Assembly: GCA_015499995.1 (NCBI GenBank) | Contig: JADNRV010000224.1 | Span: 1-64,000, forward strand | Length of the DNA: 64,000 nucleotides | Reading direction: 5' to 3' | Source: Flammula alnicola | Lineage: Eukaryota > Basidiomycota > Agaricomycetes > Agaricales > Strophariaceae | Shown here: positions 20,462-32,079 of the stretch, piece after piece | Layout of the letters: each line of letters starts with the position of its first letter | Position numbering within the stretch: position 1 is the stretch's first letter | Notes under the pieces: generated by a model | What the model saw: the letters and a program-made list of their open reading frames with translations, nothing else | What the model was told of the DNA's origin: nothing | Databases searched by the model: none | Translations under genes and position numbers: made by a program

Positions 20462-23400
20462 GTGTTTTCAATGGAACCAATTGTGAAATTCATCTGTGTT
20501 CTTGTTATCTGGCTCCATATCCGAGCTGGTGTGAGCCGTTCGGTGGCTAATACTGTTCTCCATGCTATCCGGTTCATTCTTTCGGCAACTATCCACCTCA
20601 TTGAAACTGCTCTTGGTTTATCGGGCATCCATGTCAAGCTTCCTGATATCCAACTCCCTCGCGATGTTCGTACAGCATATCAGCGGCAGTGTGCAGAGCC
20701 TGATATCATTCGAACAGTCTGCTGTCCTCAGTGTTTCTCCCTCATTTCTCGCCCAATTCCCTGGACATGTCAATGGAAGGAGTCTCCCAGATCGCGACCT
20801 TGTGGTACTGAGCTCTGGAAACTCCAAAACACATCCAAAGGGCCAAAATGGATTCCCCGGCGCATGTATTCCACACAATCCTTTCATTCCTGGCTTCGAT
20901 TCTTCTTATCTCGCCAGATAATTGAAGAAAGCCTTAGGGATACATTTCACCAACATGTTAATAATCCAACAGCTGCATATGGTGGAGATATGCATGACGT
21001 GCAGGATAGCCCTGCTTGGCAGCATTTGAATGGTGTTTTTCAGACGCCTTATCATCTAGTATTCGGAATTTATGTTGATTGGTTTAATCCTTTCGGTAAT
21101 AAAATTGCAGGTAAGTCATTTAATTGTATATTTAAAGATATTTCTAACTTTCTGAAAAGGCAAGACTGCATCGTGTGGAACTATTGCACTTTATTGCTTG
21201 AATTTACCCCCACATCTACACTACCGACCTGAGAACATCTTTATTGTTGGTCTCACACCTCCTCCTCGTGCCCCGAACATGACAACCATCTCTCATGTTA
21301 TCAATCCTCTGGTCGATTCTGTCCTCAAATATGCTCCTGCTCCAGGTCAGCTTGTACCAACCTTTCAATATCCAAATGGTATTCCCGTGGAAGTAAAAAC
21401 TGCACCTCTGATTTCTGATTTGGAAGCAAGCCGCAAAGTTGGTGGTTTTTTGACGCATGCTGCTACTATGTTCTGCTCTTTCTGCCTCTGTACTTCTGAC
21501 CAGATTGAAGATCTCAATTTTCAATCCTGGCAGCTCCGCAGTGGTGCAGAGGTACGAGCCCAGGCCCAAATGTGGCTAGATTTAGAAACAAAGAGCGGAC
21601 GAGAAGAGCATTCGAAAGCAACTGGTGTTCAGTGGACTCCACTCCATCGTCTTCCATATTGGGACCCAGTAGCACATGTTATGCTGGGCTTTATGCATAA
21701 CTGGCTTGAGGGCATTCTCGAGCATCAGCTTCGCACACTCTGGGGTATCGGACGGGATATTAGGGATACTGAAAAGATCCAAGAAATAGAGGAGGATGAG
21801 CAGTGGACAGAAACAGATGTTTCTGACTCTGCTGATGAGCTTGATGATCTACGCCAAGAAGCAGCAGAGTATGACAGCCAGGCTGCTAGCTTTATCCCAT
21901 CTACATCTCATCGCCCAACACGTTCCTCAACACTATCTTCTCAGGCATCATCCCACGGCTCATCTACAACACCAACCCAGAACAGCCACCAAACATATTC
22001 TGGTCTCTATGATATGGATGAAGAGCACGAGGACCCAGATCCTGGGGACCCTGATTTCGTCCCGATTGATATCCCTCCTTTCAGCTTCAAGGACACAGAA
22101 CTCCAAGCAATCCGGGATTGTATTTCCACCATTACTCTTCCAACGTGGGTAGAGCAGCCACCAACTAATCTAGGTGAAAAAAGCCATGGAAAGCTTAAAG
22201 CTCGCGATCATCTGTCACTGTTCAGTTGTATTTTCCCTCTCATTATTCCCGAGTTCTGGTATTTTGCCACTGCTACAGAATCTGCTTGCCGACATCTTGA
22301 ATCTTTCCACCATCTTGTTTCCGCCACCAACATCATCTCTTCATTCAAAACCTCAAATGCTGCTGCAGATGCCTACACCCAACACTATGTTCAATATCGA
22401 GCATCAATTCAAGCCCTTTTTCCGCATTATCATTCCAAGCCAAATCACCACTATGCTATGCATAATGGAGCTCTTCTCAAATACTGGGGGCCTCTTCCAG
22501 CTCTCAGTGAGTTTCCAGGCGAGCGAATGAATGGCATGTTGCAGAAAATCAACACCAATCGAAAATTCAGTATGTTTTTACAATTTCATATAAAAAGTAT
22601 ACTAGCTAATATAGAATATACTAGGGGATCTTGATCTCACTATGCTCCGACAAATGAGCCGTTGAGCATATTTGGATGCTTTGCTGCATGATGGGGATGC
22701 AGCTTCAAAAGAGTTTGCCAATATTCTGGAACCCATGGATATATCCAGAAATAGCCCACCATCTCTCCATCCAACTGAAGTGGCAACATTCCTGAAGAAT
22801 GCAACTCAATTTGCACTAGTACCTACCACCCTTTATGATATACCTTAAACAAATGCCAGCACAGTCATCTGTATCCTCCCAAGTGTAGTTATGAAATGAA
22901 ATGCCTAGACAAATGAAATGAAATATATTTCATTTCTTACCAGAGAATATATCATGACTGGTAGGGAGATATTTCATAACTGTCTAGCTACTTATTTTAT
23001 ATCTGTGGCAACTTTTTCATAACTTTTCCTTGCAATATTTCATAACTTCCTGGCTATTTCATTTCATATCTATAGGACAACTTTTTCATAATTCCCTATC
23101 AGTCTATTTTATTTATCATAGATAATTAAATACTTTATAGAGCATGTGACTGGATTATGTAATTGATGGGAAACTTAGAAATTGCCTTTTCCTTGCTCCT
23201 CCACCCATACTCTTATCAGATTATGGCCTCAAATTGAAAGTTATTTAGAAATCAGTCTAGCACCCCCTGCAGACAAGTGCAGACAATATTGCATTAAAAC
23301 ATGTTTATTTTACTTATTTAATCAGTAATCAGTTGTTTAGAAATAATGAAATAGATTAATAGGACAGTTATGAAATTATTGCCAGAAAGATATAAAATGA

Positions 23401-24178
23401 AATAGTCAGGAAGTTATGAAATATCACAGGAAAAAGTATGAAAAACTCGCCACATAGACATAAAATAAGTAGCTAGACAGTTATGAAATATCTTTCTACC
23501 AGTTATGATATATTCTCTGGAAAGAAATGAAATATATTTCATTTCATTTGTCTAGGCATTTCATTTCATAACTACACTTGGGAGGATACAGATGACTGTG
23601 CTGGCATTTGTTTAAGATTTATCATATAAATAGTAGGTACCACTCCAATTTGTGCCAGAAGACTATGATGCCTTGCTTCACTATCTGCAGCACACTGGAC
23701 GTCAATACCGTGCCTTCCATGCTATTCCCCACCCTCCCAATGCCCTTGTTCTACCCCCATATGCAGCACATCCTTTACAGTTCCATCATTTCGAGCATAC
23801 CTTTAGCTGCCAGCAGTCACACCAGGGAAATAGCGCTATTCAGTTCTACAATCCTCTAACGCAAAGCCAGGATACAGGATTTATCCATACAATTTGGAGA
23901 TTACCACTTAATGTGGTAATTCACACATTTGTTATTGTCCAAACTCACCGTCCACTATCCAATCTCGATGAGGAGCGTGCACTATTCATTCACTATCCTG
24001 GGTTTATGACCCGGATTTACGATGCACTCCCCTCTAAAAGCTTTGCAATCATCGAGCCCACCCATATTATCACACATCTCACAACTTTCCGGAGGCCAAA
24101 AGGAACTTATGGTATTGAAAAAGAAACATTAGTTGTGTGTTGGGCTTTAAATAGAGGGAGGCGATATGGAAGTGGATA
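20462..24178 (+). pseudogene. Plavaka-like transposase, interrupted
   Basis: The family signature is clear: YHLVFGIYVDWFNPFGNKIA, then an intron at about 21,111-21,161, then SCGTIALYCLNLPPHLHYRP, DPVAHVMLGFMHNWLEGILE, FPGERMNGMLQKINTNRKFS and, after another intron and a nested insertion, GRQYRAFHAIPHPPNALVLP and GTYGIEKETLVVCWALNRGR at the C-terminus. The stop follows at about 24,176. Proteins with this order accompany CACTA-type elements in mushroom genomes; the name Plavaka is from memory of that family. Damage is a stop in the Arg codon of QMSR* (near 22,663) and the 822-bp insertion at 22,819-23,640, so this copy is probably dead. Confidence 0.78.
22819..23640. mobile_element. 822-bp palindromic MITE-like element in the transposase gene
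   Basis: Nearly all of it is a giant inverted repeat. The left arm starts GTACCTAC...TTAAACAAATGCCAGCACAG and the right arm ends in the reverse complement. Arms of at least 280 bp are recognisable, rich in ATTTCATAAC and ATTTCATTTC words, with a short loop around 23,110-23,330. It interrupts the C-terminal third of the transposase. A 4-bp duplication (CACT) is possible but not certain. No ORF of interest. Confidence 0.85.
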
Positions 24179-24179
24179 A

Positions 24180-25870
24180 TATATACAATCAGTCTGTAAA
24201 CGTAGGGCCCATTCACTTTGATATGACTGTAAGAATTGAGAGACCATTCAATGGTAGATTGACAAGCTTATTCTTGAGTACAGTGCCTTCACCAGGCAGT
24301 AGAATCCTAAGATCACCCAAGTCGAGGATAGGCGCATCTTATAGCCGTCGAGAAATCGAATGAACGAGAGCTTGAGCCGCAGGGCCGTGCATGTCTCCTC
24401 GTCGATATCACCACCCATGCCTCGAAAAAATGGCCGAATCGAAAGGAAACAACACTACAGACAGACGACATGGAGGTCATACAGGCATCTGCTGGTGCGC
24501 TGCTATCGATGGTTGCGGAGCCGATTCATGCGGGTCACAGATGGACGATGGGAAGGCTGTACTGTGAGACAGATAACGCTGCAGTCGTAAAGGAGGGCGC
24601 GAGGCTTGAAGCTTGAAGAACGACGTAAGTAATATTCGCCGGTCTCATTGTCAATGTGAACTTACCTGACCATACGTCCGCAAGTCCGTCCGTCGTCGCC
24701 CTGCTGCTGTGCCAAGCCCTCGAGCTCCACTGTGCATGCCTCCTTCTCTGTGCAACAGCATACCATGCTCCAAGCTCAACAAGCACAACTCCTCCTCTAT
24801 ATCGCCACCAGTGTGAGAAACGGAGGATGTGGAGGGATCGACATTCCCCAAGGTGGCCGAGTGATGACTAGAAGGCGATGATGAACTAGTGGGGGTCGAA
24901 AGCTGGGGATAACGGTTTTGCAAGATGTTTGTCTCAGGGTGTTCCAACGAGTGCACTGGATGGTTGGGAGATTGCACTGGCATGTATGATGTGGGGTGGC
25001 AGTAGCGATTACCAGATCTGCCCGACGCAGTATCCTCGCGGAGGAAAAATGGTGCAGGAGATGGCAACCGATGCCGACTATAGCTGGGTTATAACCCCAC
25101 AAGGGGACATTCGGCAAGGTCTGCATTTGTGGGTCCATGTACTCGTAGCCTGGCAGACCTTGAATGGGAGTCGGAACAATGTTGATCATGCTCTGGGGGG
25201 TGGGGATATGGCTGGGGTAATAAATCAAAGGCGGTTCCTGATGCGCGTTTTCATTGTCGACGGTGTAGACGAAGCACTGCCGGATCTGGGATTTAGTACC
25301 CACAGGGCTGATGATCAACCCATCGAACGATTCGCCCACAGTGGAGGCATTTGGAAATGGTTCTATGCCGCCGCTAGTGGCCTTCTGCTCAGGAATGGCG
25401 AAAGCCCGGCAGAACCGAAGCCTGCCTATGAACAATGGATAAACCACTGCGTGGGTCTGTGCGATTGGTACGTGCCGCCGTATTCTGCACTCGAACGAGC
25501 TTGCTGAGTTGCATTTGCCAGTGCTGAGGTCATCCGATGACGACAAGAGGCCTGAGGAACGATGCAAGTAAATCTCGCCGCTACTGAAAACAAGAACTTA
25601 CCAGGGCAAGTCCATCCCAAGATCTCCGTGCTGTGCCGAGCCTCAATCACACGCTGTACTCGTCATACCCAACATTCGAATGCACGTCTCCTCGACAACA
25701 CACCGCCTGCACCTCGAAAGCCTGGTCAAAGAGAAGAGAACAACACTGGAGGATAGCGTACGATGACACGGAGGTCGTACGTGCCTCTGCTTCTGCCTGC
25801 TCTCGATGGTTGCAGAGCCGATTTATCGGATGATGCAGGCGATGTGTGGCTTTACGACGAGAACGCTGCA
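24180..25870. repeat. Degenerate duplication within transposon cargo
   Basis: 24,385-24,640 and 25,675-25,900 share an ordered set of words (TCTCCTCG, CACCTCGAAA, AACAACACT, GGAGGTC, TCGATGGTTGC, AGCCGATT, AACGCTGCA), so one is a diverged copy of the other. Both precede stretches with ACTTACC, the reverse complement of a splice donor, which suggests duplicated minus-strand exons. Confidence 0.6.
24651..25567 (-). CDS. Unrecognised cargo gene, minus strand, probably frameshifted
   Basis: Two overlapping minus-strand frames seem to form one coding stretch. 25,567 to about 25,060 reads through PIQGLPGYEYMDPQMQTLP and LWGYNPAIVGIG; after a one-base shift, about 25,067 to 24,651 reads through a Ser-rich segment (STPTSSSSPSSHH) to GDIEEELCLLSLEHG. 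A donor-like GTAAGTTC follows near 24,660. I recognise no domain. It lies between the transposase stop and other minus-strand fragments, so it may be a captured host gene. The plus-strand frame over the same DNA looks less protein-like. Confidence 0.35.
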
Positions 25871-26131
25871 AGGCAGGCAAGGTAAGTAACCCATATCCTG
25901 TTCTCGTGGTGGATTTGAACAAATACCGTATCTCAGCTATTCCATGAACTCCTGATCCCAGCTTCCAGCCCGTAAGTACCAACTTCGCATGCTTATGAAC
26001 GACGAATGAAGGACGCCAGTGGCTGAGAGCTGGTACGTGCCGCCGTAGTGATGTGTCGAATGTGTTTGCTGAGTTGTGTTCGGAAGTGCCATGGTCGTCA
26101 ACGAGGACGAGAAGCCTGAGGAGCGAGATAG

Positions 26132-26893
26132 CTAAGCAACCTGAATCTCATTTTCGTGTTGAAAATGAGAACTTACCATGGTCTGCGGGATGCGACACGA
26201 ATCGTGCCTAACGTTCAAATGGCTGGCAGATTGTGGAGAGAGTGGCATGGGTGGCCTATACGGGATGGTTAGAATGGATGTATGCACGGGGATGGAAGGA
26301 CATACCGAGCTGGTTACCGACGTTGATAGCACCTGTCGCAGTCCTCGCCCAAAGCAATTCTCGCACCCCTCCTCCATCCACTCCACGACGAGCGGCAGCG
26401 AGCGCCCGAGTCGGCAAGCGGCAGGACACAAGACCGCACGCACACGCTGTCGACAATGTCGAGCAGCTTGTCGTCTGCCACACTGAAGTCGATCCACGCT
26501 GTCGCCGAAGTCGATCGCATTCTTCATGTTGGTGTGTCGTCGATCGCGTTCTTCCTGCCATTGAACCCATATGTTAACGTTGAGGCGATCCACCCGCTCC
26601 TGTCCGGCCTCTGGCGAGCATTCCTGCAGCATACATCGCAGACTTCCCCAAAAAATGTCTTGTGGCCTGTTGTGAGGAGAGTTACTGTGGCCATGGTTTG
26701 TGAGTTTGAATGCAGATGAGCAGAGGAAGAAAGACCTACCGGACCACTTCGTTGCGTACGGCTCTCGACGACCTTCTTTCCAGAGCCAAACACATCCGCC
26801 CAATTTATAAAGTGCACGAATCTTCGATAGATGAAAGCCCGACTCCTCCACGTTCTCAAGGGCATGCTCGAGTACGTCGCGTCCACTCTTCAT
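26132..26893 (-). CDS. Unrecognised cargo sequence with Cys-rich segment
   Basis: Several minus-strand frames overlap and the true one is unclear. One segment ([19 protein letters not shown] ... [10 protein letters not shown] ... EDCDRCYQR, about 26,520-26,314) recurs with changes at 27,405-27,166 (AADDQLLDIVDSMCMRSCV). Conservation of that frame across a diverged duplication hints at coding. No family recognised. Confidence 0.35.
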   Translation of the reverse strand: MKSGRDVLEHALENVEESGFHLSKIRALYKLGGCVWLWKEGRREPYATKWSGRSFFLCSSAFKLTNHGHSNSPHNRPQDIFWGSLRCMLQECSPEAGQERVDRLNVNIWVQWQEERDRRHTNMKNAIDFGDSVDRLQCGRRQAARHCRQRVRAVLCPAACRLGRSLPLVVEWMEEGCENCFGRGLRQVLSTSVTSSVCPSIPVHTSILTIPYRPPMPLSPQSASHLNVRHDSCRIPQTMVSSHFQHENEIQVA

Positions 26894-27390
26894 TTCATCT
26901 TTTCGAGGACAGGGCGGGCTACTGCGAGCTCCTCGCGTGCATGTTGGAGCTCAGAGTTGGCGACGATGGCATTGGCACCAGCAAGAAGCTCGATGTCGGC
27001 AAGGAGGTTGGAGAGGTAGGTGGCGATGGGTTGGAGCTTCAACTTTGACCTCTTGACGAGGACAAAGGATCTCAGGGATTGTTCGAGGTCATCGAAGGCT
27101 GGATTAGCGATGAAAGGTTGGAGAGCAGAGGCGGAATCAACGAAGTGGCTGTGGTGTAGGTGTGCTTATACGGGATGGTTAGTATGAATGTATGCATGGC
27201 ACCTGGCGCAGTCCTCGCCCAAAGCAGTTCTCACGCCCATCCTCCATCCACTCCACGACGAGCGGCAGTGAGCACACAAGTCAGCAGGCGCCAGGACACA
27301 AGACCGCATGCACATGCTGTCAACAATGTCGAGCAGCTGGTCATCTGCCGCGCTGTTGTTGATCGCTGCTGTCACCGCAGTCGATCGTCG
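26330..27390. repeat. Pair of ~170-bp direct repeats in cargo
   Basis: 26,330-26,500 and 27,205-27,390 are direct copies (shared words GTCCTCGCCCAAAGCA, CATCCACTCCACGACGAGCG and ACAATGTCGAGCAGCT), spaced about 875 bp apart. Confidence 0.75.
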
Positions 27391-27640
27391 AACTGCCAAC
27401 GGCACTTCCTGAGCCCCCTAAACCTCCCAATAACACGCCCGTCCCTGCCTGGGTTGCATAACTCGTCATCGTTGGTGTTCCAGATCCATTGTTACTGCTG
27501 CTAGGGTTCGGGTTGGCGGGCGTTGAACCCAGCGCCGGGAAATCATTGGGGTCCAGGCCAACTTCGCTGGCGGAAAGTACTGCAGGAGTCGCGCCCAGGC
27601 CAGACGTGTTTTGTGTCATGGTGGATTGCCGCTGTCTCAT
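27341..27640 (-). pseudogene. Fragment resembling CCR4-NOT subunit NOT2 (CNOT2)
   Basis: The frame reads SASEVGLDPNDFPALGS followed by a low-complexity Asn/Ser/Thr stretch and MTSYATQAGTG. The DFPALGS box followed by Ser/Asn-rich sequence is typical of fungal NOT2 proteins of the deadenylase complex. The conserved C-terminal NOT-box domain is not present nearby, so this would be a captured 5' gene piece. Other proteins also carry FPALG motifs, so the assignment is tentative. Confidence 0.4.
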
Positions 27641-27649
27641 GGTCGCGAT

Positions 27650-28516
27650 TTGAATGAATAAAGCGAGGTTGACCTGCCGTCGTTTCCTATGCGAGTGGTT
27701 AGCAATGGGATAACCAATTAAATGGGCTGGTGGTTGCTTACCAGCGACCTGGTGCAGCTCTAGCCCTTGTCTTGCCTATGGCGCATTTCTCCTCGAGCAT
27801 CCTCATTCGTCGACGTTTGTCTGGCATTCTGAGGTCGTTGTGCACTCGTTACATGACTCCAGTGAGCACCCAGAACATACGGGGCAAAACACCGATGCCG
27901 CATCCTGGATTTTAATTTTGTGAGTCAAGGGAACAAAAAGTAGGCAGTGAAACACTTACCAAGGACGAAAGCGACGGCTCTGCCCTTCCAACAACCAAGA
28001 TTGATGAGAAAGTAGTGTAGACAGTCCATGAAGGATCCCTTGTGTTCGTCATGGTATTTGTGGTGGTGCTGGTGATGATGCTTGTGGTGGTATCACCGAA
28101 CACTGACTTTGTTGAATCAATAGCAAAGACCGACTTTTAGAGAGAACTAGCAGGAAAATTCCAAAGCGGCAACTCACCTCTTCGTAAGTTCTTGGGCTGA
28201 GCTGCTTGATTTGCTCAAGGACCAGTCGACGTTCTTGTAGGTGTTGGATTTACCCCTGGATCTAGATCTACAAGAATGATATGAGAAGGAAAGAAAGCAT
28301 TGCATCGGCCGCTTGGACACAGCAGCAGCACACTACAAGGGCTACAATGGCGGCGATGATGCAAGGCGGTGGCAATGCGAGGCGGTGACAATGCGAGAGT
28401 GGTGGATGCTTGAGGCGCTTGCTGGGGTTCAACAGAACCTAGTAGTACAAGATCAACTTGCATGTATTTTGATAAATATCATACATTGGCCGGAATCCTC
28501 AGTATCTGCGATCTCG
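27650..28516. other. Cargo stretch without a recognised gene
   Basis: Short frames on both strands only. Donor- and acceptor-like sites on the minus strand (for example ACTTACC at 27,955) suggest exons of captured genes, but no domain is readable. Ends where the convergent second gene of the transposon stops. Confidence 0.4.
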
Positions 28517-28940
28517 TTAAGCATCCTCGACGTCATCTCTCAATTCATCCTCCACTTCGCCCTCGCCCTCGTCAATCTCGACGTCGTCAGCTTTCTCCCC
28601 TTCATCCCATTCCTCCAGCTGCTGGAGCTCCTGTTCCGTTGGCATCTCATACAAGGCCAAGACATCCTTGCCGAACTTTTGCATAAACTCGGCCTCCGGT
28701 AGATTCTTCCATGCCTTGCACTTCCCCCACGTCTCGAAGTGTTGCTCGAGTGGTAGTGCGACAAAAACCCCGCCTTTGATGAAGTCCGCACGCTCATGCA
28801 GAGTCAGAGTGTCGTTCCAGTATTCAGGTTCAAACCAGTCGATCGGCACAGACTTTGGCATAGCTGTGAGCTCTGATACCTTTGGTGGGTCAGGCTCCAC
28901 ACGGATACGTTCTATCCTAAAAAAAATTGGTCAGAAAATA

Positions 28941-29993
28941 GAGGTCTTTGCTGTGCCCCCCCTATTCCTACCGGAATCCAGTGGAATATAGGGCCATTCC
29001 GGTGGAATCTCCTGCCAAATTTCTGAATTTTTTTGGAAAAGGGGCAAATTCCGAGATTCCACTGGAATGTTGACCGGAATGCAACAGGAGTGGAACGGCT
29101 GGAATGAAACAACCAGATATTCCACTGGAATGGAATAGAAATGCATTGAGATTTGGTGATTTCTGATGTCTATATATAGAAATAGACATCAGTTCCTGTC
29201 TGTGGTATTGAAATAAAATTGGATAGTGTGCCAAGACATATTCCCAATTAGGAAATTCAATATTTGGATTAGGTGATTTTGAAAAGACTCAGATTTGGTC
29301 AAGTTATTTGCAGTTTTCTCATCAACAAGAGCAGCAGATCATATGATTTCTAAAGGTACACAGGTTTCACAGCAGGTGCTATAATTACCTTTTTAGGCAT
29401 AAAATTCCCACAGTCCTCAAAACAGCCTAAATATGGTAATATTGCCTGTCTGGGACCCATAATATAGATATATTTAGAATCTCCTCAAAATGCTAAATCT
29501 GATGGTACCTTATTGACCCTGAATCACTCACACGTCAGTCACATAACATATGTATTTCAAATAGACAAATAAGGCATATAAAGGAGTCAATTTGCATATG
29601 TCACACCTGTGTGACATATGACTCCTGTGCCTGAATTTTTAGTTTCAGACACCTGCCAGATTAGGGTGGACCTCGTGGTTTTCACAACCTATTTTAGATG
29701 ATTTCACTCTAAATTTCTATATTTAGATTTGGATTTTGCGGGGTGGTTTTTGGACAAAGGGCATGGGATAAGGAGAGGTGTGACTTTTTTGACAAATTCA
29801 AAGGCCTGTGACATGTGACATCTAAATTAAACAAAATACAATGTATTCCCGTCTATTCCAGTGGATTTTGGTCCCATTCCAGTTCATTCCAGTTTCATTC
29901 CACTGGAATCCAGTCTATTCCACTGGAATCCAGTCCCATTCCACTGGATTCCAGTCATTCCAACTGGAATAGGTGGGGCACAGCAAAGTACTG
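28941..29993. mobile_element. Non-autonomous TIR element, family M1, copy 2
   Basis: Same ends as copy 1 (GAGGTCTTTGCTGTGCC on the left), with an exact 8-bp duplication AGAAAATA at 28,933-28,940 and 29,994-30,001. It lies within an intron of the second transposon gene. Subterminal arrays of GGAAT/ATTCC motifs are about 200 bp on the left and 170 bp on the right. No coding sequence. Confidence 0.92.
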
Positions 29994-31173
29994 AGAAAAT
30001 ACAATAATAAAAAAGGGGAATATGAACCTATTATGTCGGGCAGTCTTCTTTCTCAGGGCGACCTCACGATGCACTCCATCCAACATTCTAACGAACTTTG
30101 TGGTTTTCTTCGAAAGGCCTGCTTTGGCCTTGATGTGGTAGGTTTGTTGGTTCAACTGGTTCGCAGTCAATGCAAATTCATCGTCAGAGTTGGCCGCGGT
30201 CTCTTCCACCAGTAAAACAACAGCTTCATTGAAGCCTTGCTCTTTGACGGTCTCAACTCGGCCCTGGGTAAGCTATTGAGATAAAATGTAAGTTGTGAAT
30301 AAATAACCAGCTGAAAGTAAAAGACATGTACATACCTCATCACGGTGTTTGTACACATTACCCATATCATTCAACTTTGCGACTCTTCCTGGGGTTTTTG
30401 CCTCGAGTTTTGCAATCTTGACCATATGCGAATAGACAAAACTCCGGTAAAGTTTGCGCATAAGGACAAAGTTTTGGATAACAGACAAGTTGTTGCCAAC
30501 ATGGGTGTAGCTGAAAGCAGTCGAGACCTGCTCAAAGGTGTGGAGAGCAATGTACTCATGGAGAAGATTATACATGGAATCGGGATCGCCACTGAGAATG
30601 TCAGGCGCCCAACGTGCAAGTCCAAAGGAAGCAGCAGTGCGGAAGATAATCAAAAGATGACCCTCCGAAATGCATCTGATATGGTTTGAGGTCATGCTAG
30701 ATCCATGCACTGCCAGAAGGTTATGGAGCTCCTGAACTCGAGCCCTAGCATCAGCAATGCTACCAGCATTGCTGTCGAGCTGAGCTGTCACAGACGCTTT
30801 GATGGCGGCTTCCCATCAGGAAAAACACTTTTGCCCCAGGTCATCCCAGGAAAAATTGGCTGGAAGAGGTACTATAATGTGCAATGAGGGCGTCCTGGGG
30901 CACCTTGGATACTCCTGTGAGGCCACTTTTGGACCTATGACAAGTTAGATAAGATCAAGTTTCCCAGGCCATCCCAGAGCAACTTGGGTCAACCTACACA
31001 TGTCCTAGGTTACGCACATCCTAGGTTGCATATTGCATGAATTTGGCCAATCATTCAGGAACTCCATGTTCAGTGTATAGAATATATGAAATGTAATTAA
31101 TTAGATTAATATACATGGATTCTGAATATACTATAGGTACAAGCAGATTATGTGACATCCACCTCCGTAGCCC

Positions 31174-31876
31174 TCACACAACTAGTTGATCAATGCTCGT
31201 TATCTTTGGGAGTTCCAAAATACTGTTGACGGTGGGACTATGCCCAGACCAGGTGATGAAGAGCTGCGTGGAAGAACTGGAGTTGTTGATATCACGCTCG
31301 CAGTCGATGTCAAGGAGTTGCGAGGTGGCGATGTGCATCGATGCACCTGCGGTTGCAGCGTCGTCGTCGATGGATAGAAACGCCGCGAGCGAGGCAAGCG
31401 ACTGTGGTGTGATTGAGATAACAGGGATCTTCCTGTCCTCCGCGTTCGCGAGGGCGGCGTTGGACGCGAGGAAGTTGAGCACATCTGTGTGCGATTGGAG
31501 CATGATGAGGACGGACTCGGGGGAGGTTATGCAGCCACTGTCGGTGCGTTGAGGTTAGACGGTACGGGGTGGGAGGGACGAGAACGAGGACATACCTGCA
31601 AGCGAGACAGTCGTTCAGGCTGATTTGGGCTTGGTGTAGTTTGTTGCTTGCTGCAGAGGCAGAGGCATTGGCGTTGATATTGGGGATGGAGGAGGAGGAT
31701 ACTTCGTAGTACGCCCCGTTGGAGTCGATGAGGATCTCTGTCTGTAGGGTTGCAGCAGCGGCGTTCTGCTGTCGCGTCGCCGTCACCGCGTCTGCCCACC
31801 CCTTTGCCATCACTTGCCTCGTTGCATCCACCTCGCCTCGCTGCTCCTGCCTCGCGTTGCTGCGCCTGGTGGTCAT
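31174..31876 (-). pseudogene. NAR1: NAR1 fragment (cytosolic Fe-S assembly, hydrogenase-like), captured
   Basis: Exons 31,876-31,596 and 31,537-31,174 join at a GT-AG intron of 58 bp. They read ILIDSNGAYYEVSSSS, then AQISLNDCLAC/SGCITSPESV across the splice, then MLQSHTDVLNFLASN and IPVISITPQSLASLAAF. This is the N-terminal ferredoxin-like cluster region (CxxCxxC) of NAR1/NARF proteins, which act in the cytosolic iron-sulphur assembly pathway. Similarity ends soon after SLASLAA, followed by unrelated sequence and a stop. The true N-terminus with its first cluster Cys and the large H-cluster-like domain are absent, so it is not functional. Confidence 0.75.
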
Positions 31877-32079
31877 GAGGGGGGCGTGGATGTGCGTGGC
31901 AGCCGTCGCACGATGTTGGGAGATCGGAGGTGGTCGTAATGGGTGTCGGCGTGGCAGCTGCCGAGAGGCAGGATGCGGATCGTCTTGCTGAGCTGTGTCG
32001 TACGAGGCAGGCGGGACTGGGGCAGCAAGTTGACGGTGGTGGGTGGTTGGGGGTGTCCGGACGAACACTCGAACATCGT

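Noticed and set aside
24929..25507. 192-codon plus-strand frame in transposon cargo
   Set aside because: Lies opposite a minus-strand frame with better protein character and donor-like sites; neither has a known domain, so only the minus-strand one is listed, at low confidence.
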